Positions 27,701-35,771 are shown, counted from the first letter of the stretch. The stretch is 64,000 bases of DNA from Temperatibacter sp965603205 (GCA_965603205.1 CBFDCC010000008.1:62001-126000); one strand, 5' to 3'. The notes: generated by a model from the letters alone, not told the origin. Made by a program: numbers and translations.

Positions 27701-27876
27701 TTTATCGCGGCATGGCAGCGGCAATTGTTGGCGGCATGAGTGTGTCTACAGTCTTTACTCTATTGATGTTACCTAGTCTTTTGCAATTAACAGCTGGTAT
27801 TACAAAGCCACCACAACATGATATAGACGACCCCCGCAATGAAGAAGAAGACACTGCCTCAATGGCGGCCCAATAA
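24751..27876 (+). CDS. RND efflux transporter permease subunit
   Basis: 1041 residues, the usual length of a HAE-type RND pump: TM1 at residues 12-30, a large periplasmic porter domain, TM2-6 (about 335-500), a second porter domain, and TM7-12 (about 855-1020). It exports small molecules by proton antiport across the inner membrane, with an adaptor (next gene) and an outer-membrane channel not present here. The TM4 segment reads GMVLDAAIVVLEN, so only one of the paired relay Asp residues of AcrB is kept. The TM10 segment GLVVNNAILLVAQ has Asn where AcrB has the relay Lys. Both are seen in other RND subfamilies. The substrate is unknown. The permease precedes the adaptor, the reverse of acrAB order. 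Confidence 0.92.
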   Translation: MKLTRQSLHNPAAVIAIAAVVVLLGIMSLTRMPAQLFPDIEKPVMTILNSWPGASPAEIESEITVPVEEVLEGLPGMTDMRSWSMANFSFLQLNFDIKTDTTKALIDVISRLNRLRPLPSNAQKPQVFMGEWGDNNDTLLDYYIQQAPGTENMAIENAQFIRDVILPQLQSLYGVSQVDLQDSMGGGELQLQIIFDPYKAAELGIDIARVPARIGRSADVSSGFVDVGKRQYTVRYEGRYDAKDLAGVILEWRDGIAIRLGDIATVEIGPGRRDGFTYHNGKAALQLSITKENKANVLKALEGIKSKMKEFNDGVLAERGMRAEYSFDPSLYINRSISLLTGNLIIGIMLSIGVLWLFLRQWRATLLIALAIPISLLATFVVLDFAGRSLNVISLAGLAFATGMVLDAAIVVLENIVRLREKGERPLEASDKGASQVWGALLASTATTVAIFIPIMFLKDAEGQLFADLALTIAIGVMVSLIVAVTILPTAARFWMRHMPPEEKGETVWDRMANKLMALTNSKTRQASWVVGLFAGSIALVVILWPQSNYMPPVQRDSVDAFLFFPPGMNVDTIDTEIAQVIDKRIQVYMKEVAEPKVRDYFFWSFPGASGGWLSINGADGTDIHALQGKVQSEIIANIPDMFGFTMRRSLFGGFGSADGVTMEITSKDLESVRQAVMAGMGIVGSAIPGSVSNPDPDPFAQGTELRFSPNDERLAEVGWNRSDLTTIVLELGQGSWLGEYYDGVRRLDIFLKTTRFDTPEQMSSLPVITPLGGQVPLGELASIELLHAPTAIAHFERKRGYSLNINPPKGMALESLISELQSKVEPQLRAILPADAQVNYAGSAEDLARALGTLGNNFIIAFGLLILIMAALFRSIIFALLVAVSIPLAGVGGVLAIQISNLFKFQPLDLLGMIGFIILLGLVVNNAILLVAQTQEAEKRGLSRVDAVHQSLRLRLRPIFMSTLTSLFGMLPLLLIPGSGSEIYRGMAAAIVGGMSVSTVFTLLMLPSLLQLTAGITKPPQHDIDDPRNEEEDTASMAAQ

Positions 27877-27922
27877 TGAAATTAAGTGATAAAGTTATAC
27901 CTATTAGAAAGCACCATATTTA

Positions 27923-28984
27923 ATGATCTCTATTTTTAATAACATCACAAGAATAACTATCTCTTTTTTGATGTCCGCTCTTTTTATAGCATCATCCGCT
28001 CAGGCACAGATGGCGGGGATGCCACCTGCCAAGGTTGAGGTCGTAACTGCTGCTGAGCGTTTGATGGCTCCAACGATGGATGTAACAGGCAGTGTTGTCA
28101 GCTTAAATGACGCAGCTATTTCTTCTGAAGTTGAGGGCGTATTACATTGGGTTGCCGATGTTGGAACCTTTGCTAAAACAGGCGATGTGATAGCAAAAAT
28201 TGACGATAGAAATATTGCTGTAGCGGTGAAGCATGCCCAAGCTAATTTAAAACGATTTCAGGCTGATATGCGCCGCAGTGAGCAAGAAGTATCACGCTTT
28301 CAAAACCTAAATAAAAATGACAATACGTCCAAAGCCCGCCTAGAAGCCGTGATCGCAAACCGTGATATGCTCGCCCAAGATATTATAACAGCCAAAATAT
28401 TACTAGAACAAGCAAGAGGGGATTTAGCGCGCACAAAGATCAAAGCCCAATTTTCTGGCTATGTGACAGCGCGCCTATCCCGCGCAGGCGAGTATATCAC
28501 AGTAGGCGAAGAGGTTGTTCGCCTAGTGGATACGGATAATATTGAAATTGCCTTGCCCGCGCCCATTACGCTGTCACCCTTTTTGTCTAAGGGTCTGCCC
28601 ATCGCTGTTAAAAGCTTAGGTACTCAGGATAAACTGAAGCTACGTGCTATTGTACCCGTGGGCGATTATGTTTCACGCCAAATTGAAGTGCGACTAGAAG
28701 CTAGTGGTGGCAAATGGGTAGTAGGGGCGCCAGTGAGTGTCAGTTTACCAACACAAAAACCATTAATGCTTATCGCTGTGCCCCGTGACACCTTAGTCCG
28801 CAAAGAAGGTGGCTTATATCTGTTTAAAGTATCATCAAAATCTAAGGCCGTGCGGATAAAAGCAGAGATTGTCGCACTAGATGGGCCTTGGGTGTCGATT
28901 GCATCTGGCCTGAATGCTGGTGATAAAATTATCATACGCGGTGCTGAACGCCTCCAACCGGGGCAAAGCGTGGTCCTTAAATGA
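27923..28984 (+). CDS. RND efflux periplasmic adaptor subunit
   Basis: 353 residues with a signal segment (hydrophobic residues 8-27, ending SSAQA/QM), a split biotinyl-lipoyl domain (EGVLHWVADVGTFAKTGDVIAKID and DLARTKIKAQFSGYVTARL), a short alpha-hairpin between them, and beta-barrel and membrane-proximal domains (VPRDTLVRKEGGLYLFKV). It belongs to the membrane-fusion protein family and links the upstream permease to an outer-membrane factor. It lies 46 bp after the permease. No TolC gene is in the window, so a shared channel is likely. Confidence 0.92.
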   Translation: MISIFNNITRITISFLMSALFIASSAQAQMAGMPPAKVEVVTAAERLMAPTMDVTGSVVSLNDAAISSEVEGVLHWVADVGTFAKTGDVIAKIDDRNIAVAVKHAQANLKRFQADMRRSEQEVSRFQNLNKNDNTSKARLEAVIANRDMLAQDIITAKILLEQARGDLARTKIKAQFSGYVTARLSRAGEYITVGEEVVRLVDTDNIEIALPAPITLSPFLSKGLPIAVKSLGTQDKLKLRAIVPVGDYVSRQIEVRLEASGGKWVVGAPVSVSLPTQKPLMLIAVPRDTLVRKEGGLYLFKVSSKSKAVRIKAEIVALDGPWVSIASGLNAGDKIIIRGAERLQPGQSVVLK

Positions 28985-28997
28985 TGAGGGAAATACA

Positions 28998-29522
28998 GTG
29001 TTTGGGATAATTTTCACAGCCATATTCAAGAGCGTTTTTGTTGGTGCTGCAAGCTATAGCCTCTATAGCTGGTCACATAAGGGTGGCCACTCAGACAGTG
29101 AAGGCAACGTTAAACGACGCCCAAAGAAAAATAAGCAAACTGGTAAAAAACAAGACCGCAAAACAGGCCATTACGCCATTGATAAATGGTTGAAATTTGG
29201 TGGTGGCTATTATGGCACTATTGCAATGCTGAAGTTTCTTTCATCCGAAATCGGGCAAACCTTTGACTTTGTGACCGACATAGAGGGCATGATTGCCTAT
29301 TTCAAAAACTTTGACTTCGGCACTATTGTTGAATTTTTTGTGAACCAACTTGAAACCTTCATTAAGGCGGTGATTTGGCCTGCTGATTATCTAGGCTCTT
29401 ACGGCACTATTGAACTACTGATATTATTTGGCTTTACCTATGGTGCCTACAGATGGGCGCAAAATTACGCCAGAGCAAGACATCAAAACGAACCAGCAAG
29501 CACGACTAATGTCAACGACTAG
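28998..29522 (+). CDS. Hypothetical membrane protein downstream of RND adaptor
   Basis: 174 residues from a GTG with GATGAGGG seven bases upstream; the frame runs further upstream into the adaptor gene, but without a better start. An N-terminal membrane helix (IIFTAIFKSVFVGAASYSLYSW) is followed by a strongly basic linker (KRRPKKNKQTGKKQDRKTGH), amphipathic helices and a second hydrophobic segment (GTIELLILFGFTYGAYRWA). I do not recognise the family. Its 13-bp spacing from the adaptor suggests co-expression with the pump. Its 3' end overlaps the acr3 gene tail-to-tail by 11 bp. Confidence 0.65.
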   Translation: MFGIIFTAIFKSVFVGAASYSLYSWSHKGGHSDSEGNVKRRPKKNKQTGKKQDRKTGHYAIDKWLKFGGGYYGTIAMLKFLSSEIGQTFDFVTDIEGMIAYFKNFDFGTIVEFFVNQLETFIKAVIWPADYLGSYGTIELLILFGFTYGAYRWAQNYARARHQNEPASTTNVND

Positions 29523-30600
29523 GGAAATGATCACGCGTTCTATTAGCAAAGGCAACAAGCGACAACATCACAGGCACCTCAACAAGGACACCAACAACTG
29601 TGGCCAGCGCGGCACCCGAATTTAACCCGAACAAACTGATAGCGACAGCGACAGCAAGCTCGAAGAAATTAGAGGTCCCTATCATCGCGCAAGGTGCTGC
29701 TATTTTAAACGGAACGCGCATCACCCAAGCCGCAGCATAGGCGATGGCGAAAATACCATATGATTGCAGTATGAGCGGTATAGCAATCAACACAATGAGT
29801 AATGGCTTTGACAGGATCACACCGCCCTGAAAACCAAAGAGCAACGCCACCGTCGCCAAAAGAGATAGCATAGAAAATGGTTTCAGTTTAGCAGTGAAGT
29901 TTGAAACTATCTCAGCGTCATTATGTCCTTTTAAAAGGTAACGACGGGTCAAAACCCCAGCGCAAAGCGGTACCACAACATACAAAACAACGGATAAAAT
30001 CAACGTTTCCCACGGCACAGGGATATCAGTGACCCCAAGCAGTAATGTGACAATCGGCGCGTAGGCAAAGATCAATATAAGATCATTCACACTCACCTGA
30101 ACAAGCGTGTAATTTGCATCACCCTTTGTTAATTGTGACCAGACAAAAACCATCGCAGTACAGGGCGCCGCACCAAGTAAAATCAGGCCCGCGATGTAAC
30201 TGTCAGCGTCACTAGCTGTCATATAATCTGCAAACACATATTTAAAAAATACTATACCAAGCACTGCCATCGTGAAGGGCTTTATCAACCAATTAACCAC
30301 AAGCGTGATCATTAAGCCTTTGGGTTGATCCGACACATGCGTGATACTGCTAAAATCCACGGAAACCATCATAGGGTAAACCATGCCCCAGATCAGCACA
30401 GCCACGACAAGATTAACACGCGCATACTCAAGAGACGCGAGCGTTTCAAAAAGAGTTGGGAATAGTTGACCGAGGGCTATGCCAATGACAATAGCAAGCC
30501 CAACCCAAAGCGAAAGCCAACGCTCGAAAATACCGATAACAGATTCATTTTCAGGTGGCGATGGCATGGCTGCATTCTCAGTCATCATTATACATCTCAT
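29512..30600 (-). CDS. ACR3 family arsenite efflux transporter
   Basis: 362 residues with ten hydrophobic segments and the ACR3 hallmarks: GLAIVIGIALGQLFP, YPMMVSVDFSSITHV, LILLGAAPCTAMVFVWSQLTKGDANYTL (containing the conserved Cys of ACR3 proteins) and CAMIGTSNFFELAVA. It exports As(III), and in some members Sb(III), across the inner membrane using the proton motive force. No arsR, arsC or arsM neighbour is visible, so regulation is unclear. Several Met codons near the start (30600, 30588, 30585) are possible; none has a clear ribosome-binding site. Gene symbol would be acr3/arsB type. Confidence 0.9.
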   Translation of the reverse strand: MRCIMMTENAAMPSPPENESVIGIFERWLSLWVGLAIVIGIALGQLFPTLFETLASLEYARVNLVVAVLIWGMVYPMMVSVDFSSITHVSDQPKGLMITLVVNWLIKPFTMAVLGIVFFKYVFADYMTASDADSYIAGLILLGAAPCTAMVFVWSQLTKGDANYTLVQVSVNDLILIFAYAPIVTLLLGVTDIPVPWETLILSVVLYVVVPLCAGVLTRRYLLKGHNDAEIVSNFTAKLKPFSMLSLLATVALLFGFQGGVILSKPLLIVLIAIPLILQSYGIFAIAYAAAWVMRVPFKIAAPCAMIGTSNFFELAVAVAISLFGLNSGAALATVVGVLVEVPVMLSLVAFANRTRDHFPSR

Positions 30601-30816
30601 TCAGAATGGAGGGAATAGTTACAGGAACAGTATTCAAATATTAAATTTAGCACCAGTAAAAAATTCACTTTGTTAAACGCAGATATCATTTACCAAAACC
30701 CACCGCGCTTGGTGTGCATATTGGCATATTTTTCCACAACCATAATTTTTGGCACAGTCACGGGATAGGGTTTGTGGTATTATGGACCTATTCACAGTGA
30801 TTTATTATGGAGCTTT

Positions 30817-31725
30817 ATGATGTTAAAATTATTTATTAAAACGATGACAGCCTTATCTCTTGGACTTGCTATTACGCTGATGGCCTATGGTGATAGCGAC
30901 CTCTCCAAAGAAGAGAAGAGTATTTTTCGCCCCGCACCTGTCGCGATGGGGCACCAATATAAATTGGCCCTAGCCCATAAAGAGGTCAAACTAAACAGGC
31001 CAGATGGTGCTAAATTACATGGCATCCTATTTAAAAGTAAAAAGATACACAAAGACCCCAAGCAACTTATCGTTTTCTATAAAGGTCGCTCAGGCAATGT
31101 CCAACACACACCTAAATATGCAAAATTATTTTTACCCCAAGGTTATGATGTCTTAATATTTGATTATCGTGGCTCAGGTAAAAGCCGAGGCAGATTAAAA
31201 GAAAGCGCCCTGTTAGATGATGCCGTAGCTTGGTATGATTACGGCGTTAAACATTATAAAAAAGCCAATGTTCATGTGGTTGGATATTCACTGGGCTCCG
31301 CGATGGCGAGCCATGTGGCCCCAACTAGATTGCTAAACCGCCTTACACTCATTGCACCCTTTAAATCTGCTATAGATATAGCACGCGAAGATTATTCAAA
31401 ACTGATTGCCAATGAAATATTCATGGATTACCCTTTTCGCTCTGATAAAAAGCTACAAAAAGCAGCTCGCACATATGTGACAATATTTCATGGCACCGAG
31501 GATGATGTAATACCCTTTAAATCTGGTCAGGAATTATATCAAGGCATCGCAGCCCACGCGCGTTTTATCCCTGTTAAAGGGGCAAATCACACAGATTTAT
31601 TTACTAACAAACGCGTTCTCGCTGAGTTGAGTAAGATTTATGATGGCAAGCCTGTGCGCAATAAGAAAAAGAAAACCCTTAAGAAAAAGAAAATGGAGGG
31701 TGCCGTTAAAAAAGTAATAGAATAG
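30817..31725 (+). CDS. Exported alpha/beta hydrolase
   Basis: 302 residues with a signal peptide (MMLKLFIKTMTALSLGLAI...YG). Alpha/beta-hydrolase features: oxyanion-side FYKGRSGNVQH, FDYRGSGKSRG, nucleophile elbow GYSLGSAMASH (Ser near residue 170), acid in HGTEDDVIPF and His in KGANHTDLF. The closest described relatives are the BEM46/ABHD13-like serine hydrolases. A Lys-rich tail (NKKKKTLKKKKM) ends the protein. The frame is open 45 bp upstream, but GGAG at 30809-30812 supports the ATGATG at 30817/30820. The substrate is unknown. Confidence 0.82.
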   Translation: MMLKLFIKTMTALSLGLAITLMAYGDSDLSKEEKSIFRPAPVAMGHQYKLALAHKEVKLNRPDGAKLHGILFKSKKIHKDPKQLIVFYKGRSGNVQHTPKYAKLFLPQGYDVLIFDYRGSGKSRGRLKESALLDDAVAWYDYGVKHYKKANVHVVGYSLGSAMASHVAPTRLLNRLTLIAPFKSAIDIAREDYSKLIANEIFMDYPFRSDKKLQKAARTYVTIFHGTEDDVIPFKSGQELYQGIAAHARFIPVKGANHTDLFTNKRVLAELSKIYDGKPVRNKKKKTLKKKKMEGAVKKVIE

Positions 31726-31813
31726 AATAGTGTCCTATCTGCGGATAAGGTTGAATAGTGCAGTGATATCCTCTAAATAAAGACATTATATAATCGCACA
31801 TAGAAAGCACTGC

Positions 31814-32917
31814 ATGATGGCAACGCAATTTACTCTTCCATATTGGTATGATCTCCACACGCATTTTCGCCAAGATGAGACCTTGCAAGCTACAGTCCGT
31901 GACCATGTAAAAATGCACTGCGCCGGCGCACTTGCCATGCCCAACACAGCCCCCCCCGTCGGTAAAGTTTTTGAGGCGGATAGTGTATCTAATTATAAAA
32001 GTATTGAGCAATATCACGCAGAGATTATAGCAGCAGCTGGCGGTGCCTTTAGCCACGTCATTGTGCCCCTATATCTAACGGTTGATACCACACCGCAGAT
32101 GATAGAAGCAGGCGCAAAATCTGGCCTTCTTAAGGCCTGTAAATATTACCCACCCCACGGCACCACAGGCGCAGAATTTGGCGCGCCATTAGAACATTTC
32201 ATGCAAAATGGCGTGGTTAAAGCTATGGAAGAAGCTGGTGTTACACTGTGTATTCACGGTGAAGAACATGGCCTTGACGGTGATCGTTATTTTGACCGCG
32301 CAGAGAATGCAGAAGAGATATTTTACAAGAACCATATGCCAAAGCTTGTAGATAAATTTCCTAATTTACGTATCGTCGGTGAACATCTAACCACCAAAGC
32401 CGGCGTGGATTTCATCTTAGATGCCCCAGAGCATATAAAAGCCAACATAACACCCCAGCATTTAATCTATACTATTGGTGATCTGCTAAAGGGATTAAAA
32501 TATCACCTTTATTGCTTGCCGGTGGTTAAGTTTACGCAGGATCGCGACGCGCTGCAACGCGCTGCTATAGACCCAAATAACAGCAAATTTTTCGCTGGTA
32601 CTGATAGCGCACCCCATACAAAGAAAACCACACCATGCGGCTGCGCAGCGGGTTGTTACACTGGTGGCATTGCCCCACAGCTTTATGCCCATGCCTTTGA
32701 ACTGGCTGGTGTTGATCTATCAGGTACCGCTGGGCAAGATATATTCAAAGCCTTTTTATGCACCATTGGCGCTGATTACTACGGCCTACCCATCCCCAGC
32801 CAAACTTTCACGCTTGAACGTCAAAAGCAGGAAGTTCTTCCTCTTAACATTGGTGGACAGACTATAACACCCTTGCCGTTAGGTATGGAAATGATCTTGC
32901 CATGGCGTATTAAATAA
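31814..32917 (+). CDS. pyrC: Dihydroorotase
   Basis: 367 residues of the amidohydrolase fold, homodimeric PyrC type. It cyclises carbamoyl aspartate to dihydroorotate in pyrimidine synthesis. Metal ligands visible are DLHTHFRQDE (HxH), the carboxylated Lys in LKACKYYPPHGTT, His in CIHGEEHG, His in IVGEHLTT and Asp in FAGTDSAPHTK. The first strand has HTHFR where E. coli PyrC has HLHLR, and the length is slightly greater. It starts at MM (31814/31817) with a weak ribosome-binding site. No other pyr gene adjoins. Confidence 0.93.
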   Translation: MMATQFTLPYWYDLHTHFRQDETLQATVRDHVKMHCAGALAMPNTAPPVGKVFEADSVSNYKSIEQYHAEIIAAAGGAFSHVIVPLYLTVDTTPQMIEAGAKSGLLKACKYYPPHGTTGAEFGAPLEHFMQNGVVKAMEEAGVTLCIHGEEHGLDGDRYFDRAENAEEIFYKNHMPKLVDKFPNLRIVGEHLTTKAGVDFILDAPEHIKANITPQHLIYTIGDLLKGLKYHLYCLPVVKFTQDRDALQRAAIDPNNSKFFAGTDSAPHTKKTTPCGCAAGCYTGGIAPQLYAHAFELAGVDLSGTAGQDIFKAFLCTIGADYYGLPIPSQTFTLERQKQEVLPLNIGGQTITPLPLGMEMILPWRIK

Positions 32918-32923
32918 GATTGA

Positions 32924-33937
32924 TCAAGATGCCGCTTGCGCGAATAGGTTTGTAATTTTATCTATATCAGCCGCCGCAATATCCAAATGAGTTACAAGAC
33001 GCATCATGCATCCTGCTGGCAGTTTAATATCTTGAACTGCTGCAAGTGTCTCAAGCTTATCCCGCACAGCTTCGCTCACGCTCACAAATAGCATATTGGT
33101 TTGGATAGCACCCAAATCCACATCAACACCGTCAATGGCATTTAACGCATTGCCCAGCGCAAAGGCATTGGCGTGATCATCGGCCAACCTATCTATATTA
33201 TGCTCTAGCGCGTAACGCCCTGCAGCTGCCATCATACCAGCTTGGCGCATGCCGCCTCCTAGCATTTTACGCCAACGCCGCGCTGCGTCGATAAGTGCCT
33301 TATCTCCCACTAACAGTGATCCTATTGGTGCGCCTAATCCTTTTGACAGGCAAATTGACACACTGTCAAAAGGTGCTGCAAGCGCCCGCACACTCTCACC
33401 CTGTTTCACACAGGCATTAAATAATCGCGCACCATCAAGATGCAAGCCAAGATTATGGTCATCACAAATAGCGCGGATTTTATCTATGTAGCCAGCGGGC
33501 AAACATTTACCCGAATGTGTATTTTCCAGGCAAATTAACTTTGTACGGGCGAAATGCACATCATCGGGCTTAATGGAGGATACCACACGATCGAGCGGCA
33601 TGGTGGCGTCATCCAGTAGATCAAGGGGCTGAGGCTGAATACTGCCAAGCACCGCAGCACCCCCGCCCTCATACATATATGTATGGGCTTGATTACCAAC
33701 GATATATTCATCCCCACGTCCACAATGGGCCAGTAACCCCGTTAGATTGCTCTGTGTGCCTGAAGAGCAATAAAGCGCAGCATCTTTGCCTAACAACTCT
33801 GCGGCATAGCCTTCAAGGCCATTAACGGTTGGGTCTTCACCATAAACATCGTCACCCACGTCAGCAGACATGATGGCGTCTTTCATTGCCTTAGTTGGCT
33901 TTGTGACTGTGTCGCTACGCAAATCAATATGACTCAT
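32924..33937 (-). CDS. ltaE: Low-specificity L-threonine aldolase
   Basis: 337 residues of PLP fold type I. It cleaves L-threonine or L-allo-threonine to glycine and acetaldehyde. LRSDTVTKPTKAM at the N-terminus, GDDVYGEDPTVNGLE, CSSGTQSN, LHLDGARLFNACVK (Asp that contacts the pyridine N) and SICLSKGLGAPIGSLLVG, with the Schiff-base Lys near residue 195, are all diagnostic. It ends 7 bp from the pyrC stop, convergently, with no evident terminator between. Confidence 0.94.
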   Translation of the reverse strand: MSHIDLRSDTVTKPTKAMKDAIMSADVGDDVYGEDPTVNGLEGYAAELLGKDAALYCSSGTQSNLTGLLAHCGRGDEYIVGNQAHTYMYEGGGAAVLGSIQPQPLDLLDDATMPLDRVVSSIKPDDVHFARTKLICLENTHSGKCLPAGYIDKIRAICDDHNLGLHLDGARLFNACVKQGESVRALAAPFDSVSICLSKGLGAPIGSLLVGDKALIDAARRWRKMLGGGMRQAGMMAAAGRYALEHNIDRLADDHANAFALGNALNAIDGVDVDLGAIQTNMLFVSVSEAVRDKLETLAAVQDIKLPAGCMMRLVTHLDIAAADIDKITNLFAQAAS

Positions 33938-34030
33938 AATTTTTCTCTCTTAATAAACGGGGTGTCTTTATAGATTAAAACCGCCACATCTAAAAATATC
34001 AACAACTATAATTATACCTGCCAAACTTAA

Positions 34031-34228
34031 CCAGAAACCAGCCAAAGAATCCAATATAACGATGGTAAAAAGCTCTTAGTTTCAGCCAGTGTGGGCATCA
34101 GTTTCTTTCCAGTTGATGGACAGACTAAAGAAGAGGTTATACAAAAGGCCGATATAGCCCTGTATAGAGCAAAAGAAAAAGGTAAGAACCAATATGTTAT
34201 ATATGAGGAATCCGATAAGGAGAGCTAA
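34031..34228 (+). pseudogene. GGDEF (diguanylate cyclase) C-terminal remnant
   Basis: The frame ending at the TAA at 34226-34228 reads VSASVGISFFPVDG, then EVIQKADIALYRAKEKGKNQY, which is the invariant C-terminal part of GGDEF domains. Upstream, the frame is closed by a stop at 34028-34030, before the GGDEF motif would appear, and there is no start codon. It is a relic of a deleted diguanylate cyclase, about 65 residues long. The surrounding 33938-34796 region holds no intact gene. Confidence 0.8.
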
Positions 34229-34362
34229 GATCAGCACTTAGTGATTTCTTATAAAGACAATATATTTTCTTATAAACGCAAGTCTGGAGCGTTTGTGACT
34301 GGTGAAAACCACTGTTTATAATTTTTCGGTGCAACAGAAGGTTTGTTGCTAGCCCACTCTAG

Positions 34363-34676
34363 TTATATTTCTGACTCAACCGAAGTAATGTTTTCTTTAG
34401 TGGATTGTATTTGTTCAATTTTCTTCGGGTTAGATTGAGCATCTTCCGTGGTGACTTTGTCAACCTTAAATATCACAGTAGGCGGAAAGTCCATATCTAA
34501 TTCAAGGTCACTTATCCTATAGAGACTCCCTTTTTCTTGAAGAATGATATTTACTTTTTCTTTCTTTTTTGAAGCTTTTATTATTGAGTCTGCAATGAGC
34601 TCATCTGCACTATAGCTTTTTGCTTTTTCTGTGACTTTTTTTTGAAAATATACTAATTTTTTTTAAATAAGCTCAT
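34363..34676 (-). pseudogene. Small gene frameshifted at an A8 tract
   Basis: On the minus strand GGAGGC precedes an ATG at 34676 by the ideal distance, but the frame stops after seven codons (MSLFKKN). An A8 tract (34657-34664 on the plus strand as T8) lies at that point. Adding one A, or removing two, joins the start to a long open frame that reads KAKSYSADELIADSIIKASK and GSLYRISDLELDMDFPPTVI and ends at 34363, giving a 104-residue charged soluble protein. I do not recognise the family. A second A8 tract follows at 34636-34643. It may be a pseudogene, a phase-variable or slippage-dependent gene, or a sequencing indel. Confidence 0.55.
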
Positions 34677-34689
34677 TTATGCCTCCATA

Positions 34690-34719
34690 AAATATGACAG
34701 TGTAAATAATGTCATATTT
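34690..34719. promoter_or_regulatory. Operator-like 10-bp inverted repeat
   Basis: AAATATGACA (34690-34699) and TGTCATATTT (34710-34719) are perfect inverted repeats with a 10-bp spacer, 3 bp upstream of the ribosome-binding site of the frameshifted minus-strand gene and 78 bp before rsmJ on the other strand. It could be a repressor site or a 5' hairpin. Confidence 0.4.
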
Positions 34720-34796
34720 CTATATAGTTTCAATCTTTATATAGATTATATGATCAGCTGAATATAGTTTAAACAAGACTCAACTAAGGATAATGC

Positions 34797-35417
34797 GTGA
34801 CCTTTGATACAAAATCAAAAGACCTAAATGACCTAACCTGCGATTTTGTTGGCGGCGCTGTTGGGCACCGTCTAAAATTTGGCGGTGGTAGAGGCCAAGC
34901 CCTGCCAAAAGCTATCGGCATGAAGGGCGGCGTGAACCCCACAGTAGTTGACGCAACGGCAGGCCTTGGTCGTGATTCATTCTTGCTAGCCTCACTAGGG
35001 GCACCGGTAACATTGATTGAACGATCTGATGTGATGCACCAAAAATTAGCCGATGGCATAGCACGCGCAAAAGCACAAGGCGGTAAAATCGCGGAAATTA
35101 TGGACCGCATGACCCTACTTCATGGTGATAGTATTGAGCTGCTCTCGAACCTCAGCCCTGATGTTGTGCTCATAGACCCCATGCACCCACCACGACAAAA
35201 TTCAGCATTGGTCAAAAAAGAAATGCGCCAAATTCGCGAGATTGTTGGCACCGATAATGACAGCCGCGACCTAATGATCGCTGCGCTCAAATCGGCACAG
35301 AAACGCGTGGTGTTAAAATGGCCCAAAAAAGCTGACCCTATAGAAGGTGTGAAGGCGCCATCACACCAGCTAATCGGTAAATCCACTAGATATGATGTAT
35401 GGATGATAGCGCCGTAA
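34797..35417 (+). CDS. rsmJ: 16S rRNA (guanine-N2)-methyltransferase RsmJ-like
   Basis: 206 residues, shorter than E. coli RsmJ (about 250) because the N-terminal part is reduced. SAM-binding motif I is VVDATAGLGRDSFLLASLG (near residue 50), followed by VTLIERSDVMHQKLADGI. The catalytic segment reads LIDPMHPPRQNSALVKKEMR, where RsmJ normally has DPMFP. RsmJ methylates G1516 of 16S rRNA in the assembled small subunit. It starts at GTG (34797) with AAGGA a few bases upstream. Confidence 0.85.
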   Translation: MTFDTKSKDLNDLTCDFVGGAVGHRLKFGGGRGQALPKAIGMKGGVNPTVVDATAGLGRDSFLLASLGAPVTLIERSDVMHQKLADGIARAKAQGGKIAEIMDRMTLLHGDSIELLSNLSPDVVLIDPMHPPRQNSALVKKEMRQIREIVGTDNDSRDLMIAALKSAQKRVVLKWPKKADPIEGVKAPSHQLIGKSTRYDVWMIAP

Positions 35418-35427
35418 TGCGTCTATC

Positions 35428-35526
35428 TTATTTTAAAGATTTAACAATTGAAGCCTTAACCTCATTCGCTGAAAGCGGTGCTACATAGATGGACATGGCA
35501 ATGCTAACGGTAATATATATTATCAT
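35428..35526 (-). CDS. Possible 32-residue signal-peptide-like small protein
   Basis: In the 354-bp gap between rsmJ and csp a minus-strand frame reads MIIYITVSIAMSIYVAPLSA followed by a short charged tail. This looks like a signal peptide or single membrane helix, with GGA about seven bases before the ATG. The frame is open further upstream (about 17 codons) without a standard start. It could be a genuine tiny exported protein, a truncated remnant, or chance. The rest of the gap shows no gene and should include the csp leader. Confidence 0.25.
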   Translation of the reverse strand: MIIYITVSIAMSIYVAPLSANEVKASIVKSLK

Positions 35527-35771
35527 GACAATTCCAGATCTAAGTGTAGTGATTTTATAAAGCTGTTTCAGTAAGTCAGTGCTATTGTTAGACTTTTACC
35601 ACAGATCCCCGTTTTTATACCTGTGTCATTTACGCAACAGTTTTGAGCGATAAAAAGTTTGACTGGTGCTAAAACAAGCAGTATTGATATCAAACTATAT
35701 TTTCTACCGGCTAGAACGACGACTAATACTCTTCATACTTCCGGATGAACAACCAGAAATAGGAGAGCGTA

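Noticed and set aside
18252..30600. Arsenic-resistance system formed by the ArsC-like phosphatase and ACR3
   Set aside because: The phosphatase is in a conserved hisD-infA context 11 kb away and no arsR is present; the link is not supported.
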